Made by a program: the position numbers and the translations under genes
Shown: in pieces, positions 15,081 through 25,200 of the stretch
Layout of the letters: each line of letters opens with the position of its first letter
How positions within the stretch are numbered: the first letter of the stretch is position 1
The notes under the pieces: generated by a model
Seen by the model: only the letters and a program-made list of their open reading frames with translations
What the model was told of the DNA's origin: nothing
Databases searched by the model: none
DNA from: CAZCTC01 sp964501335
GTDB taxonomy: Bacteria > Chloroflexota > Anaerolineae > B4-G1 > SLSP01
Direction of reading: 5' to 3'
Assembly (NCBI GenBank): GCA_964501335.1
Contig: CAZCTC010000007.1
Location: 1-64,000, forward strand
DNA: 64,000 nt

Positions 15081-18000
15081 CTACGGCCGGCAGGCTCCCA
15101 GCGCTGTCGTCGCCATCTTGCGCGGATTGACCGTCAGGGTAGCGCCGTTGGAGAAGGTCACGGTGACGGCGGTGGCGCCGGGGTTGTAGGCCACGCAGGT
15201 CAACGCGCCGTTCTTATCGAAGACGACGGCCGTCGGTATATTGGCCGTGACGGCGGTGCTGAGTTTGCCCAGCGCATTGAGGTTGTGCAGCCAGTGGTAG
15301 GTGTGCGCCTGCGTTTCGCCCGATTCCTGCCCGCCCTGCGCGATATACGAAGGGGCGGCGTTCCAGCGGGCCAGCGCCGAGGTGGGATTGGAGAGCGCTT
15401 CATATTCCCAGAGGATATCCTGCCAGTAACCCAGCCGGCCCGATTCGGTGTAGAGCGAGGCGATGTCGCGGTCGATCTCGTCGGTGCGGCGGCCCAGATA
15501 GAGCGAGGCGCCGGTGACGGGGAGGACGTTGATGCCGTGGATCTCTTCGGGGTTGGGGCTCCACCAGGTGGCGTGGGCCTGCCCATGGCCCCAGACGATG
15601 CCGGCGACATCCTTCTGGAACTGGCTGGGGAAGACGGCATTGTCGACATCGAACCAGTATTGTTCGACGGCCTGCACTTCGGTGCTGTAGAGATAGATGC
15701 CCAGGTCGCGGATGGTGTTGTCGCCGACGGCCGATCCCCAGAGGATGACGGCGGCGGAGAAGTTGAGCGATTCGGAAGAGGATTCCTGGTTGTTCCCGGC
15801 GCCGAAGGCCTGATGGCCGGAGGCCCAGTTATGGCCGGCGTAGGGATCGAAGTAGCGCATATAGGGGAAGCGATTGTCGGTGCGCTCCCAGTTGGCGGCG
15901 TCGCGGATCAGCAGTTCGATGCTGCCTTTGTATTGCTGGGCCCAGGCCGGATCGTATTCGGCGATGGTGGCGGCGGCCATGATGTAGTAGCCCCAGTGGA
16001 AATGGTGGTCGTTGAGCTGGGTATCGGCGCCGAAGCCGGTGGGGTAGCCCTGCATGGTGCTCCAGGCGGGATCGTAATAGAAGACGTAGGGATACTGCCC
16101 GTCGAACCAGTCGGCCAGGGTGGCCTTGAGGAAGGTCAGGTAGCTGTCGCGTTCGGTGGTCATGCCCTGCTGATCGGCCAGATGGACCAGTTGGGCGATG
16201 CGGTTCAAATTCTTGCCTTCCCAGTAGGTTTCCCGGCCGGTGGTGTTGGCTTCTATGGCGCCTTTATGGTAGATGTTGGTGGTCGTGTAGATGTTGTGGA
16301 TGTAGGTGCGCAGGGTGTTGACATCATAGGTGCCCAGGTTGGGCAGCGCGGGCAGAATACCGTTGAAGGCGATGTCGGTGGCGAAGCTGTTGGCCTCGAT
16401 GACTTTCATCTGGCCGCGGGCGGTGGTGTAGCTGTCGCCGGTGAAGGCCGGAGCGCCGGCGGCGAGGTTGATCCACTGATGGCGGTAGAGGGCGATGAGG
16501 GGTAGCGAAGAGAGGGTGCCGCCGCTTTCTTTGGCCTCGGAGGTGAGGGTGAAGGTGGTGCGGACTTTTTCGGTGGCGGCGTTGTAGCTCCAGTCGGCGC
16601 GGGTGGCGGTGACGAAGTTGTAGGCGTGCCGGCGATAGAATTCCAGCCGGCTGTCGTCGAGGGTGGGGAGGGCGGCGACGGAGAGGTAGTTCTTGCCCGC
16701 CGGGGCGATCAGTTCGGCTTCCAGGCTGCCGGTGGTCCAGCTCCAGGTAGAACCGGTGGGGCCGAAGAGGGCGTAGCGGGAGCCGCTGTTGTTGCTGGCG
16801 GTGAAGGCGAAGACGGCGCCGTTGTTGACCACATTGAGCGGTCCGGCGACGAATTTGACTTTGAAGTTTCCGGTGCCGGTCTTGGTGAAGAAGACGTAGG
16901 GCAGACCGTGGCCGAAGGTGGCTTTCATGGTATTGGCGCTGCCCTGCCATTGAGCGGTGACCAGCCAGTCGGAATAGCTGGAGACGCGGGTGTCGGCGGC
17001 GCTCAGTCCGGCGACGGTGACGCGCAGATGTTCGGCGCCGTCGCCGGGAAGGAGGTAACTCACTTCGGCGGCGCTCTGGACGATCTCACGGCTGTAGCTC
17101 ATGCGCAAGCCGTTGGGCTCAGCCTGCATGGAGAAGGGGTGGGGGTGCATGTTCTGGGAGTAGGGCTCGCTGGGCGGCGTTGCCGAGGCGCCCTGGTTCC
17201 AGTTCCAGAGGAGCGAGGACCACCAATCGTTGGTCTGATAGGGGCCGGTGTAGTCGCCGGTGACTTTGGCGGTGGCGGCGCTGTAGCCGGCGTTATCGAC
17301 GGCGGGCCAGTAGCTGACGGATTTCTGGCCGGAGGGGAGCTGGGTGGTGTAACAACCCTGGCCGGGCAGGGCGGCGGCGGCATTGGCGACCTGGTTGCAG
17401 GCGACGGCGGTGGGCGTCGGGGTGGTCGGTGTGCCGGTCGGCGTCGGCGTGATCGGTGTGTTGGTGGGTGTGGGGGTGAAGGTCGGGGTGGCAGAGCCGG
17501 TAGGAGTCGGGGTAGGGGTATGGGTGGGGGTGGCGGTTTTGGTCGGGGTAGGCGTCGGTGTAAAGGTGCGGGTTGGAGTGGGCGTGTGGGTGGGGGTGAC
17601 GGTTACCGGATTGAAGATGATCTGATAGGCGGGGGAATCGTAGGCCAGCCCGTTCTTTTCATAGGTGAAGGAGAAGTTGATGACGGCATTGGCGGCGAGG
17701 CCGGTGATGACCTGCTCCCAGCGGCTGCCGTTGAGGGTCATGCGGTAGTTCATCTGGAGTCCCTGGTTGATTTTGTAGTGGACATCGACCCAGGTGCTGG
17801 ACCAGCCGGGTGCGAACCAGAGGGTGCCGCTGTTCGAGCCGGCGGTCAGGCCGTAGGTATAGCCTGCATTTCCGGTGGCTGTGGGGGTCGGTGTGGCGGT
17901 TGGCGGTGGGGTAGGCGTCGGGGTGGCGGAGCCGAAGGTGGCCTGATAGGTGGGGGAGTCATAGGCCAGGCCGTTTTGTTCATAGGTGAAGGAGTAGGCG

Positions 18001-18293
18001 ACGACGGCGCCCGATGAGAGTCCGGTGATGACTTGTTGCCATTGGCCGCCGTTGAGCGTCATGCGGTAGTTCATCTGGAGTCCCTGGTTGATTTTGTAAT
18101 GGACGTCGACCCAGCCGCTGGACCAGCCGGGAGCGAACCAGAGGGTGCCCTGGGTGGCGCTGTTGGTGGTGAGGCCGTGGGTGAAGGTGGCGGCAGCCCG
18201 TACCGGAGGTCCGCCGGGAACGACGGCGGCGGCGATCAGGGCGATGAGCAAGACGGCGGCAGCGATTATATGGAAACTAAACCGGTTTTTCAT
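15081..18293 (-). CDS. Secreted GH81 endo-beta-1,3-glucanase with two CBM56 domains
   Basis: 1070 residues. Signal peptide 1-35; two near-identical CBM56-type beta-1,3-glucan-binding modules (36-120, 144-228), each with GTLWFAPGWSS and HYKINQGLQMNYRMTLNG; Thr-Pro linkers at 122-140 and 229-296; then a GH81 catalytic module (about 310-1000) and a short C-terminal beta segment. Catalytic signatures are NDHHFHWGYY (761-770, Asp762) and QESSSE (836-841). GH81 enzymes cut internal bonds of beta-1,3-glucan by inversion. The start at 18293 follows GGAGGAAGAG; an ATG 12 bases earlier overlaps that site. It acts outside the cell, probably feeding the importer and phosphorylases encoded nearby. Confidence 0.92.
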   Translation of the reverse strand: MKNRFSFHIIAAAVLLIALIAAAVVPGGPPVRAAATFTHGLTTNSATQGTLWFAPGWSSGWVDVHYKINQGLQMNYRMTLNGGQWQQVITGLSSGAVVAYSFTYEQNGLAYDSPTYQATFGSATPTPTPPPTATPTPTATGNAGYTYGLTAGSNSGTLWFAPGWSSTWVDVHYKINQGLQMNYRMTLNGSRWEQVITGLAANAVINFSFTYEKNGLAYDSPAYQIIFNPVTVTPTHTPTPTRTFTPTPTPTKTATPTHTPTPTPTGSATPTFTPTPTNTPITPTPTGTPTTPTPTAVACNQVANAAAALPGQGCYTTQLPSGQKSVSYWPAVDNAGYSAATAKVTGDYTGPYQTNDWWSSLLWNWNQGASATPPSEPYSQNMHPHPFSMQAEPNGLRMSYSREIVQSAAEVSYLLPGDGAEHLRVTVAGLSAADTRVSSYSDWLVTAQWQGSANTMKATFGHGLPYVFFTKTGTGNFKVKFVAGPLNVVNNGAVFAFTASNNSGSRYALFGPTGSTWSWTTGSLEAELIAPAGKNYLSVAALPTLDDSRLEFYRRHAYNFVTATRADWSYNAATEKVRTTFTLTSEAKESGGTLSSLPLIALYRHQWINLAAGAPAFTGDSYTTARGQMKVIEANSFATDIAFNGILPALPNLGTYDVNTLRTYIHNIYTTTNIYHKGAIEANTTGRETYWEGKNLNRIAQLVHLADQQGMTTERDSYLTFLKATLADWFDGQYPYVFYYDPAWSTMQGYPTGFGADTQLNDHHFHWGYYIMAAATIAEYDPAWAQQYKGSIELLIRDAANWERTDNRFPYMRYFDPYAGHNWASGHQAFGAGNNQESSSESLNFSAAVILWGSAVGDNTIRDLGIYLYSTEVQAVEQYWFDVDNAVFPSQFQKDVAGIVWGHGQAHATWWSPNPEEIHGINVLPVTGASLYLGRRTDEIDRDIASLYTESGRLGYWQDILWEYEALSNPTSALARWNAAPSYIAQGGQESGETQAHTYHWLHNLNALGKLSTAVTANIPTAVVFDKNGALTCVAYNPGATAVTVTFSNGATLTVNPRKMATTALGACRP

Positions 18294-18387
18294 CTCTTCC
18301 TCCATAAAGATTTTTACTTTATTTTCGCGCTTCGACTTCGAGGTAAGTCTTATCGTTAACCGTGGATGAATTTTTGTTACAAGAAAG

Positions 18388-18515
18388 CATGCCCAAAATA
18401 CTTTTTCTTCCCCTCATATCCCCCCTGCCCCCCTTCTCCCCCCGCAAGCGGGGGGAGAAGGGGGGTATAAATTGCATTTTGTGGCCCGCCGCGGCCGCGG
18501 CGGGCCACAAAATGC
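18388..18515. repeat. Three-hairpin type element, partial (two hairpins)
   Basis: Begins GCATGCCCAAAATAC and a C-rich run, then a C/G-run hairpin (about 18428-18466) and a perfect 42-base palindrome (18474-18515, core GGCCCGCCGCGG). Its left end is the inverted complement of the right end of the element at 19347-19532, so the two flank the cupin gene in inverted orientation. Confidence 0.6.
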
Positions 18516-18544
18516 TTAATTAGTTTCCCCAGGATGGTGCCTAT

Positions 18545-18700
18545 CAGGCCACTTGCGCCATGGGCAGGGAAAGAAAAAGCCTATTTTTTCGCGCGCCGTC
18601 TTCGGCGCGCGAAAAAATAAACAAAAAAACTCTCTCCCCCGTTCTGCGCGGCGCTTCTTACAGGGAAAATACCTTGTGCGTAGCGTAAGAAGGCCCGTGC
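18545..18700 (+). repeat. Dispersed hairpin element
   Basis: Perfect hairpin 18582-18619 (17-base arms, core CGCGCGCCG, loop TCTT), followed by AACAAAAAAACTCTCTCCCC, TTCTGCGCGGCGCTTCTTAC and TTGTGCGTAGCGTAAG. With the preceding element it fills the gap 18294-18849; the last 100 bases are AT-rich and hold nothing I can name. Confidence 0.65.
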
Positions 18701-18849
18701 TATTCAGGTGCAATGCCTTAAGTTGCCTCATGTGAGGGATAGCGGTGTGTAACAGGGAAAATTTAAAGGTACTTTTGACAATTTTATTTGGCGACCACGG
18801 TTTTACAGGGATTTACCTTTTTTGACGAGACGCAAAAAATAAAATATTT

Positions 18850-19275
18850 TTAAACTGAATAACCTTTTCCCAATTCGAGGATGTGGGCGCGTTGGGCGGG
18901 GGTGAGGGCGATCCTGGGTGAGTTGGCGTCGGAGGTGTCGCGGTTCTCGACGATGAGGACGGTGGCGTCACGATCGAGGCTGTGGGTGTGCCAGGCGCCG
19001 CGTTTGACGTTGTAATAGTTGAGCGGTTCCATTTCAACGCCGGTGATGGTTTCGACGGTCTCGTCGCCGTCGCCGATGAAGAGGATGCAATGGCCGGCGA
19101 GCAGGATGAAGACTTCGTCGGTTTCGTCGTGACGCTGCATGGCGTCGAGGTTTTGCGGAAGCAGTTCGTCGCAGTAGCGGAGGACGGCGACGCGCCAGCT
19201 GCCGTAGTCGATGATGGGTTGGTAGCCGGCTTCGCCGTAGCTGAGGATTTCGAGTTGGTTGCGATCGACGGACAT
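18850..19275 (-). CDS. Cupin-domain protein
   Basis: 141 residues. A single cupin barrel: QRHDETDEVFILLAG supplies the first metal-binding motif (His and Glu) and RGAWHTHSL the second. AAGGA nine bases before ATG 19275 supports this start over the upstream ATG at 19335. No signal peptide. Metal-binding cupins of this size may be sugar epimerase-like, storage or sensor proteins; the substrate is not predictable. The location between GH81 and the phosphorylases suggests a part in carbohydrate metabolism, but it is also bracketed by inverted repeat elements and might be a separate insertion. Confidence 0.75.
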   Translation of the reverse strand: MSVDRNQLEILSYGEAGYQPIIDYGSWRVAVLRYCDELLPQNLDAMQRHDETDEVFILLAGHCILFIGDGDETVETITGVEMEPLNYYNVKRGAWHTHSLDRDATVLIVENRDTSDANSPRIALTPAQRAHILELGKGYSV

Positions 19276-19346
19276 GATAGGGTTTCCTTTCAAATGTAAA
19301 GACATGGGTTGCGTCCCGCAGATGAAATTGCCCAAAGCGTTCTTTC

Positions 19347-19532
19347 GTTCCCCCTATCCCCCCCTGCCCCCCCTTTCCCCCGAGGGAAAGGGGGGATAGT
19401 TAAACGTTTTTTGGCACGCCGCGTGCGCGGCGTGCCAAAAAACGTCTTTTATACCCCCCTTCTCCCCCGCTTGCGGGGGAGAAGGGGGGCAGGGGGGATA
19501 AGAGGGGGAGAAGAAAAACATTTTTGGGCATG
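19347..19532. repeat. Three-hairpin C-run/G-run element
   Basis: C-rich hairpin (about 19365-19396), then a hairpin at 19404-19445 (20-base arms, loop TG, core GGCACGCCGCG), then a second C/G-run hairpin (about 19455-19488), with outer C-rich and G-rich arms (CCCCTATCCCCCCCTGCC and GGCAGGGGGGATAAGAGG) complementary to each other. It ends in TTTTTGGGCATGCG. Lies between the cupin start and the end of the GH94 gene. Confidence 0.65.
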
Positions 19533-19534
19533 CG

Positions 19535-22243
19535 TTATCGAATCTCGATGGTGTGTTCGGCATCCGGTGCGAGCGCCAGCAGCAGGGCGCGCGGGATACG
19601 GGCGCCGTGTGATTCGGGCTGGAAGGAGACGGGCCGGCCGTCAAGGGTGATTGTCTCGATGGGCCGGGCGGGATCGGCCGGCCGATGGAAGACGATGCGC
19701 AGCCGGCGGTCGGCAAAGCGGGTGACGAGGGCGGCGGTGCCGTCGGCGCTGTACTGTTCATCGACCAGCTGCGGGGCCAGGATGAGGTCGCCCAGGTCGC
19801 CGCGCACGCCGAAGGCTTCGCTGACGAGGGTGAGGATGTACCAGCTGGCCGAACCGGTCAGATAGGGATAGACGCCGCGGCCGCGGGGCGTGACATATTC
19901 GGGCAGGCCGGGGTAGATGCGGCTGACGGCGAAGTCCTGGCAGTGGGTATAGATTCCCTGCAAGACCCGGTAGCCTTCGGCGATCCGGCCGCGCCGGTAG
20001 AGGGCGTTGGCGTACATGACGGCCATGTGAGTGAACATGGCGCCGTTTTCTTTGTGGCCGAAGGCGAAGCCGAAGCAGCGTCCCAGGCCGGCGCTGAGCG
20101 GACGGGAGGCGCCGGGGAGGGCGGCGCCGAAGTCGGTATTGAGCCGGGGGCCGCCGATGCTCTTTTCGTAAAGGTAGCGGTTGACGGCGGCGATGACGGC
20201 ATCGACCTGGCTGTCGGTGGCGATACCGCCCATCAGGGCGAAGACCTGCCCGGTGAGGGTCATGCGGACGCCGGCGGGAGAGATCCCTTCGACGCGGTTG
20301 CCCTCTTCATCGTAGTAGCCGTTGAACCAGCCCAGCCCGTCGTCGCCGGCGATCCATTCCTGGCGGCGCAGATGGTCGGTGAGCCAGTCGGCTTTGGCGA
20401 GCAGGTCGGCGCGGAGGTCGGCCACGGCGACGGCGGCTTTTTCGCCGGAGAGTACGCCGCTGACGGCGTCGAAATAGCTGTGCAGGAGGGCCTGTTTGGC
20501 GGCACCGTCGTTGTAATCGAGTTTCGCGTTCAGGGTGTCGAGTAGGGGCAGGAGTTCGGTGGCCAGGGTGATTTTGTCCGTGCCCTGTCGTTCGAGAGCG
20601 GACAGGGTATCGGCGATCTGGCGGAGGTTGTCGGCGTACATGGCGCTGAAAGCCACGCTCTCGCCGCGGCTGCGGGCCATGTCGAGACCGTCGTTCCAGT
20701 CCGCGCCTTCCAGCAGGATGATATTGTGTTCGCCGACGTTGAAGAAGGCGGTGAGATGCTGGATCAGCAGATGTTCGAGGATGCTGCCGGTGCAGGTCGA
20801 ACCGGCGGCGGTTTTGAGCTGCGTGCCGGCCTCGGGGCGCCAGTTGAGATCGGTGGCGTGGGCCCGGTGGGTGTGGGCATCTTTGAAGTAGGCCTGTTCC
20901 TGAAGCAGGAAGTCGAGATCGCCGGTGGTGTCGAGGTAGCGGCGGGTGGTGAGCCAGGGCCAGGCGCCGTGGTCCATCCAGACGCGGGGGATGTTGTTGC
21001 GGTCGGCTTTGAACTCGCCGGGAGCGCTGCCGATGATCGTGGCGTTGCTGCCGTCGGCGCGGATGCCGGCGAAGTTGCTGAGCAGCAGCGGTCGGACGTC
21101 CGCCGGTTCGATCAACAGGAGGGCCAGCAGATCCTGCCAGAGGTCGCGCCAGCCGCGGCCGCCGCGGCCGTAATCGTGGTAGGGCAGGAAGGAGTTGCCG
21201 CAGAGGCGGCGCAGGATGGGTTGCAGGGCCACCCAGCGCAGCCAGCCGTTGAAGCGGGCATCGCCGGTTTCGACGGAGAGGGCGGCGAGCTGTTCTTCCC
21301 AGTACGTGCGGGTCGCTTCCAGAGCGGCGGCAAATCCGGCGGCGCTGCCGTAATGTTGCAGCAGGGCTTCGGCATTGCCCTCCCGGTTCCAGGCGGCAAG
21401 AATGACGATATAGCTTTGCGAAGCGCCGGGGGCGAGGGTGATTTGGCGGAATTTCAGGCCGCCCATGATCTCACTGCCGGCGACCGTCGTGCCCGGGAGC
21501 GCTCCCGAAACGTTGTCAATAATAGCGGCCGGCCAGTCGAGCGTTCCGCCCTCGCCGATGAAATCTTCGACGGTGGGGAAGAAATCGACCGGCGCGGTGC
21601 CGTCGGCTTCGGCGCCCAGGACGGCATAGGTCAGTTCATTGGGGCGATGGCCGCGTTCGTCAAAGGAGAGGGTGGGACGGACGGTGACGCCGTGCAGGTT
21701 GACGGCGGCCCGGTGCAGCAGCGATGTGACGTGCCGGTGGTCGCGCAGGTTGTCGGCGGAGCGGCCGTAGAGTGGAATGGCGGCGGTGGGCGTGAGCGTC
21801 AGGGCTGCGGTTCCCAGATTGGTGAGAGTGATTTGCGTCAGTTCGACGGTTTCTTTTCCGGCGGGGACCAGCGAGGTGATTTCCGCACGAAGGCCCAGTT
21901 GCGGGGAGGTGCGGGTGATGCGATGCCAGAGGATGCCCGCTTCCAGGACGACATTGTCGGTGGTGGCGGCCGTTTGCGGGGCGCTGTTGCCGGCGGCCGA
22001 CCAGACGGCGCCGCCGGCAGTGCGAATCCAGAAGTTGCGCGCTGCGCGGGAAGCGTGGAGATCCTCCACAGAAACGGGGGCCAGCAGATAGCTGTGCTGC
22101 CCGGTCTTGGCGTCGCCGTGAAGGGTGGGGGTGACGACCGAGACCATGCCGCTTTCATTGACCAGTGGGAAGTAGAGGGCACTGGTCTTGTGCGGATCGG
22201 ATAAGGTAAAGGCGCCGGTGGAATCGATAAATTGCCAGGTCAT
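19535..22243 (-). CDS. GH94-type disaccharide phosphorylase, possibly laminaribiose phosphorylase
   Basis: 902 residues, a single-chain clan GH-Q phosphorylase: N-terminal beta-sandwich (about 1-300), linker, (alpha/alpha)6 barrel and C-terminal beta region. The general-acid motif reads ADWNDGLD at 514-521, with Asp518 the likely catalytic residue. Other GH94 traits are VWMDHGAWPW and GRGGRGWRDLWQD. No signal peptide, so it is cytoplasmic and would convert a disaccharide plus phosphate to glucose 1-phosphate and glucose. The length is close to laminaribiose phosphorylases (about 900 residues) and neighbours are beta-1,3-glucan enzymes, so that substrate is my inference; cellobiose is the alternative. 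ATG at 22243 overlaps the upstream stop as ATGA and follows GAGGAG. Confidence 0.75.
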   Translation of the reverse strand: MTWQFIDSTGAFTLSDPHKTSALYFPLVNESGMVSVVTPTLHGDAKTGQHSYLLAPVSVEDLHASRAARNFWIRTAGGAVWSAAGNSAPQTAATTDNVVLEAGILWHRITRTSPQLGLRAEITSLVPAGKETVELTQITLTNLGTAALTLTPTAAIPLYGRSADNLRDHRHVTSLLHRAAVNLHGVTVRPTLSFDERGHRPNELTYAVLGAEADGTAPVDFFPTVEDFIGEGGTLDWPAAIIDNVSGALPGTTVAGSEIMGGLKFRQITLAPGASQSYIVILAAWNREGNAEALLQHYGSAAGFAAALEATRTYWEEQLAALSVETGDARFNGWLRWVALQPILRRLCGNSFLPYHDYGRGGRGWRDLWQDLLALLLIEPADVRPLLLSNFAGIRADGSNATIIGSAPGEFKADRNNIPRVWMDHGAWPWLTTRRYLDTTGDLDFLLQEQAYFKDAHTHRAHATDLNWRPEAGTQLKTAAGSTCTGSILEHLLIQHLTAFFNVGEHNIILLEGADWNDGLDMARSRGESVAFSAMYADNLRQIADTLSALERQGTDKITLATELLPLLDTLNAKLDYNDGAAKQALLHSYFDAVSGVLSGEKAAVAVADLRADLLAKADWLTDHLRRQEWIAGDDGLGWFNGYYDEEGNRVEGISPAGVRMTLTGQVFALMGGIATDSQVDAVIAAVNRYLYEKSIGGPRLNTDFGAALPGASRPLSAGLGRCFGFAFGHKENGAMFTHMAVMYANALYRRGRIAEGYRVLQGIYTHCQDFAVSRIYPGLPEYVTPRGRGVYPYLTGSASWYILTLVSEAFGVRGDLGDLILAPQLVDEQYSADGTAALVTRFADRRLRIVFHRPADPARPIETITLDGRPVSFQPESHGARIPRALLLALAPDAEHTIEIR

Positions 22244-25200
22244 GAACATCTCCTCAGGTGGATATCGATTTGGGTGATTTCACCGGCGCGGATCTGGGCG
22301 GCATAAGGGGCGCCGATGACACCTCCGGCCAATTCTATCACGGTTCCTCTGCGATCGCGGAGGGAAATTTGTTCGGGCTGAAGATCGGGAGTCCAGGTAT
22401 CCAGCCTTTCGGGGTTGTGGTAAACGACGGTGCATTGATTTAAGAAGCGGAAGGCCAGCTCTCCGTTTTCGGGGAAGAGCCGGCCGGGAAGCGCCGGTTG
22501 CAGGGTGAGATGCAGTTCGCCGTCGACCATGGAGAAAGGTTGTTGCCCGGCCATCATCGTGGTCCAGAGGCTGAGAAATTCGGCGGTGGCGCCGCTGAGG
22601 CGGGCGACGAAGCCTCGCCCGTGGAGTTTGGGGTCGGGATGGGCGCTGCTGACGATGAAGGAGGAGTTTTCCAGCGGGCTGCGGCCGTAGCGTTTGGGGG
22701 CCTGGAAGGGGATGAGGGCGCTCTGGAAGTCGGCGAAGAATTCCTCATAGAGGCCGGCGCGCAGCGTTTCGAGAAGGTATTTGTATTCCATGTGAAGCCA
22801 GATGGATTCATTTTCCAGCCAGCCGGGGGTGAAGGCGCGGCAGCGGCCCAGTTCGTGGGATTCCTGATCCAGCGAGGCATTGACCTTATACATACCCAGC
22901 GCGGCATCGAAGAGCGGGCCGGCTTTGACGGCGGCATAGAGGTCGCGGGCCCGCGCCGCATCGGGGGCGAGTTTCATGGCATGGACGGGTCCTTCGAGGA
23001 AGGGCGGCAGGGCGCGCGGAGCGAAGGCCAGGGCGCGGATGTAGGGACGGCCGCGGCTGTCGCATTGGGGCTGCCCTGTGGAATCGACCAGGATCTGATA
23101 GCCGGTGACGGTGAAGGTGAAATAGGTGGGAGGGAGGCCGGGGACGGTGCTGAGGGCGGCGGCCCGTTCAAAGCCGGTTTGCAGGCGGGCGCGGAAGGCG
23201 GCCAGGGTGGGCAGCAGTTCGGCGGCCGGGAGTTCGACGACGGCGCCGTCGATGCCCAGGCGGATCCGTTCGCGGTAGAGTTCGAGGCTGGTGGTGACGG
23301 CGTCCCAGCACTGGAAGTCGCGGTCGGGCTCCGTGGAGTTTTCCCAGCTGTTTTGCGCGGCGGCGACGGCGCGCCAGAGGTTGGCCTGTTCGACCGGCAG
23401 GGCGACGGCGACGGGCGTTTCGGTCAGGGCGGCGTGCAGGAAGTCGAAGAGGCGGGCCAGCTCATAGCTTTCGCATAGTGAGGAGCCGAAGAGCCCGGGC
23501 AGCCCGTTGAGAGCGTCGTACCAGCCCGGCTTGCCGGCCTCCATGGCGATGCCCATGCCGGCCGGATCGAGGGCGGCGAATTTGAGCAGGGCCAACCCGA
23601 GCAGGCGGGCGGCGACGCTGCCGCGATAGATCTCTCCGCGGCCGTTTCCGGTGCGGAGCTGGTAGGGATCTTCGGCGCGGGCGGCGATGAGGGCGGCCTT
23701 TTCCTTATCCTCGTGCAGCAGCCCGCCGTACTGGCGTACTTTGTCGCCGGCCAGAACATAGCGGCGGTCGCGGGGTAAGACCCGCGCGGCGCTTTCGTAG
23801 CAGGGGATGGCAGTCTCGAAGAGCAATTCGGCTTTGCGGTCGGGATAGACGGCCAGATAGCTGTCGAGCAGATCGAGATTGTAGGTCCAGTGGTCGATCC
23901 AGAAGCCTTCGCCGAGGGCGGCTGAGAAGTACGATTGGGCATGGGCCAGGGCTGCGGCGATGAATGTTTCGGCCGAGACTTTGAGTCCCAGATCGTGGTC
24001 GGCGATGGTGCGCAGCAACTGTCCCGGGGTGAAGGGTTTGTCCAGCCGGGCGGCCAGCGGTTCGGGGCGTTCGACCAGGGCGAGGAGGGCGGCGCGTTCT
24101 TCGGGCGCCAGGGTGAAGCGGCAGCCTTCGATGACCAGCGGGTTGTAGCCGTCGATCTGGATGAGGCTGAGGAAGGCAATCAGGTTGAAGTCGCCGACGC
24201 GAGGATTGAAGAGCAGATCGCTGCGGCGGTTCTGGTTGACATCGCGGTAGTTGCCGTTGCCCTGGGAATAGGGCTCGGGAGCGATGTAGAAGGCGTTGTA
24301 GTCGCGTTCGAGGTCCCCGTGTTTGCGGGAGTAGACGTGATAGACGGTGGGGGCGGTTTCGGGGCCGAGAAGGATGGGCCAGCCGCCGCGGAGGATGTTG
24401 TCCAGGAAGGTCTGGCGGCTGTAGCGGTCGAAGCGTGGGTCGGCCGTGGTCGCGGCGATGGGATCGGTCAGTTCGCGGGCCAGCGCGACGGCGGCGGCGT
24501 GCCGGTTTTGCAGATAATCGGCGCGGGCCAGTTGAGGCAGCCGGCGGTTGATCTGTTCAAGGCTGCCGGCGTGGCCGACGACGGCGTAGAGCGTGAGCGT
24601 CTGGCCGGGGGCGAGGGCGGCTGCTGCGCCGAAGAACCCGCAGGGGGTCTTGCCGCAGGTGATCTGGCGCTCTTTTTGCAGGTCGGCGAGGGGCATGTTA
24701 ATGAAGCCGTCGGGAGCGCTGAGGGAGGTGTCGGGGCCGAAGACGACATCGGGATCGACAAAAGCGGGCAGCAAGCGGGTTTCGGCGGTGGTTTCGACAA
24801 AGGCGAAGTAGAAGTGGCCGGCCTGCACGGCGGTCACTTCGGCGGAGTCGCCGGCGCTGGCCTGGAAGCGGTAGAAAGGGACGTTCTGTTCCACATTGTA
24901 GACGCCCATCCAGGCTTCGAGGGTGCGGCCGATCTGTTTGAGGCCGTTGTTGTCGACGCCGAAGGGCTGGACCTGGGCGAGGCCGTCGAGCAGTTCGAGG
25001 GCGACGGAATCCGGGCCGGTATTGGTGAGGGTCAGGCGGCGGACGAGGCCGGCCAGCGGTTCATCGTTGAGGGTGAAGTATGTGACCTCGACGCGGAGGC
25101 CGTGGCGAGCGTTTTCGGCGGCGAGCTGGAGGTCGTTCATGCCGACGGCCATGCGGGCAGGGTCGCCGGGGATGAAGGGCTCGTAGTAATGGGAGATGCC

